From Streptomyces sp. NBC_01381 (GTDB taxonomy: Bacteria; Actinomycetota; Actinomycetes; Streptomycetales; Streptomycetaceae), in contig NZ_JAPEPI010000002.1 of NCBI RefSeq assembly GCF_026340305.1, forward strand, positions 434,001 to 498,000: a stretch of DNA of 64,000 nt, read 5' to 3'. The notes below the pieces were generated by a model. The model was given only the letters and a program-made list of their open reading frames with translations, was not told the DNA's origin and did no database searches. This document shows, piece by piece, positions 63,281 through 64,000 of the stretch. Made by a program: the position numbers and the translations under genes. Positions within the stretch are counted from its first letter, which is position 1, and each line of letters begins with the position of its first letter.

Positions 63281-64000
63281 CCCTCGCGACCGATCAGCGC
63301 CGCCCCGCCGCGGGGCCCGGCGAGTACCTGATCCGCGTCGGCGCCGCCGGGGTCAACTTCGCGGACGTCATGCAGACGCACGGAACGTACGAAGGCGGGC
63401 CGCAGGCACCCTACGTGGCGGGCTTCGAAGCCGCCGGCGAGATCGTGGCCGTCGGCCCGGACACCGAGAGCCCGCTGCAGCTCGGCACCCATGTCGTCGG
63501 AGCCGGCCCGGGCGCCTTCGCGCAGTACATGACGATGCCGGCCGCGGGCGTACTCCCGGTGCCTTCCGGCTGGAGCGACGCCGAAGCTCTCGGCCTGGTG
63601 CTGAACTGGGCCACCGCCCTGGCGGCACTGAAGCCGCTCGGCGAGATCAAGGCCGGTGACGTGGTGCTCGTTCATGCCGCGGCCGGAGGCGTGGGGCAGG
63701 CCGCCGTCCGCCTCGCCCGCCACTACGGCGCACGCGTCATCGCGACGGCATCACCGGCCAAGCACGACACCGTCAGAGCGCTCGGCGCCGACGAGGTCCT
63801 GGACAGCCGACGCCCCGACCTGGCCGCGGAGATCACCCGCCTGACCGGCGGAGTCGACCTGGTCCTGGAATCGGTGGGGCAGGCCACGTTCAAGACCAGC
63901 CTGTCGGTCACCAAACCCTTCACCGGACGCGTCGTCGTCTTCGGTGCCGCCTCCGGCGACGCCGGCCTGACCACACACGACCTGGTCTTCACCCACCAGG
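63199..64000 (+). CDS. NADPH:quinone oxidoreductase-like zinc-independent MDR enzyme, 3' end missing
   Basis: An open frame from the ATG at 63199 continues to the end of the window (267 codons). It has EYLIRVGAAGVNFADVMQTH, then GTYEGGPQAPYVAGFEAAGE, WATALAALKPLGEIKAGDVV and LVHAAAGGVGQAAVRLARHY (the NADPH-binding AxxGxVG motif), ALGADEVLDSRRPDLAAEIT and GGVDLVLESVGQATF. These are the quinone oxidoreductase subfamily of medium-chain dehydrogenases without zinc ligands. The first dozen codons overlap the MerR 3' end, so a later start is possible (relatives begin near VRALVQ). It is probably regulated by that MerR. Confidence 0.88.
   Translation, partial: MEINEQRPAEQTVRALVQRSHDGPNDLTLATDQRRPAAGPGEYLIRVGAAGVNFADVMQTHGTYEGGPQAPYVAGFEAAGEIVAVGPDTESPLQLGTHVVGAGPGAFAQYMTMPAAGVLPVPSGWSDAEALGLVLNWATALAALKPLGEIKAGDVVLVHAAAGGVGQAAVRLARHYGARVIATASPAKHDTVRALGADEVLDSRRPDLAAEITRLTGGVDLVLESVGQATFKTSLSVTKPFTGRVVVFGAASGDAGLTTHDLVFTHQ

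Overview
The window is chromosomal DNA of a Streptomyces-like actinomycete. The evidence is very high GC with strong third-position GC bias, frequent GTG starts, GGAGG-type ribosome binding sites, translationally coupled operons, and hallmark families (chaplins, SpoIIE phosphatases with anti-sigma-like ATPases, BldK-like oligopeptide ABC operons, FxSxx-COOH system proteins). I saw no rRNA, tRNA or CRISPR array.

Region 1 (1-8.2 kb) is the right part of an exopolysaccharide cluster. It holds a MurJ/MviN-like flippase (cut by the window edge), a polysaccharide deacetylase, a GT4 glycosyltransferase, a Wzz-like chain-length protein and a CelD/BcsL-type acyltransferase in one coupled operon. A secreted GH26-like hydrolase and an ATP-grasp ligase follow. 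The ligase's downstream partner, an FAD/NAD(P)-dependent oxidoreductase, survives only as a stub with a large internal deletion. Region 2 (8.2-10.5 kb) carries a long sortase-anchored chaplin with a 90-bp internal duplication, a short chaplin, a small conserved gene and the decayed remains of an LCP (LytR-CpsA-Psr) gene.

Region 3 (10.5-19.8 kb) is the most unusual part. It combines a trypco2 protein, a trypsin-like protease with an effector-associated domain (EAD2), an FxSxx-COOH-like precursor peptide with a non-canonical C-terminus, a stand-alone HExxH peptide-hydroxylase-family enzyme, a 1302-residue FxsT-type NB-ARC/TPR protein, and an EAD2-VMAP-C protein. No radical SAM maturase, vWA or MoxR gene is visible in the window. 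I read it as a rewired hybrid of a RiPP locus and a protease-type biological conflict or signalling system.

Region 4 (20-33.7 kb) is mixed metabolism. It has an SMP-30-like secreted propeller divergent from a MarR regulator with a likely operator and leaderless promoter, a secreted GH65 enzyme, a threonine-synthase-like PLP enzyme, a subtilisin with a P domain, a DUF4190/septum-formation membrane protein, a membrane esterase, a GntR/UTRA regulator, an NCS1 permease with a cysteine-rich tail, a small SPOR-like protein and a Nudix hydrolase. Region 5 (33.8-43.9 kb) has an anti-sigma-type ATPase next to a PAS-PAS-GAF-PP2C-HATPase regulator, a PspA/TPM membrane-stress pair, a dead TnpB-like element beside a gene fragment, an SMI1/KNR4 protein, an aminoglycoside-phosphotransferase-like kinase and a Tat-exported alpha/beta hydrolase.

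Region 6 (44-59.9 kb) looks like core genome: a three-subunit succinate dehydrogenase (mycobacterial Sdh1 type), an unusual 765-residue peptide-binding lipoprotein, a small lipoprotein, typA, and a five-gene oligopeptide ABC operon that has a strong hairpin after its binding-protein gene and a strong terminator at its end. Region 7 (59.9-64 kb) is accessory: two genes of unknown function, an IS630 remnant, an alpha/beta hydrolase divergent from a MerR regulator, and a quinone-oxidoreductase-like gene that runs off the window.
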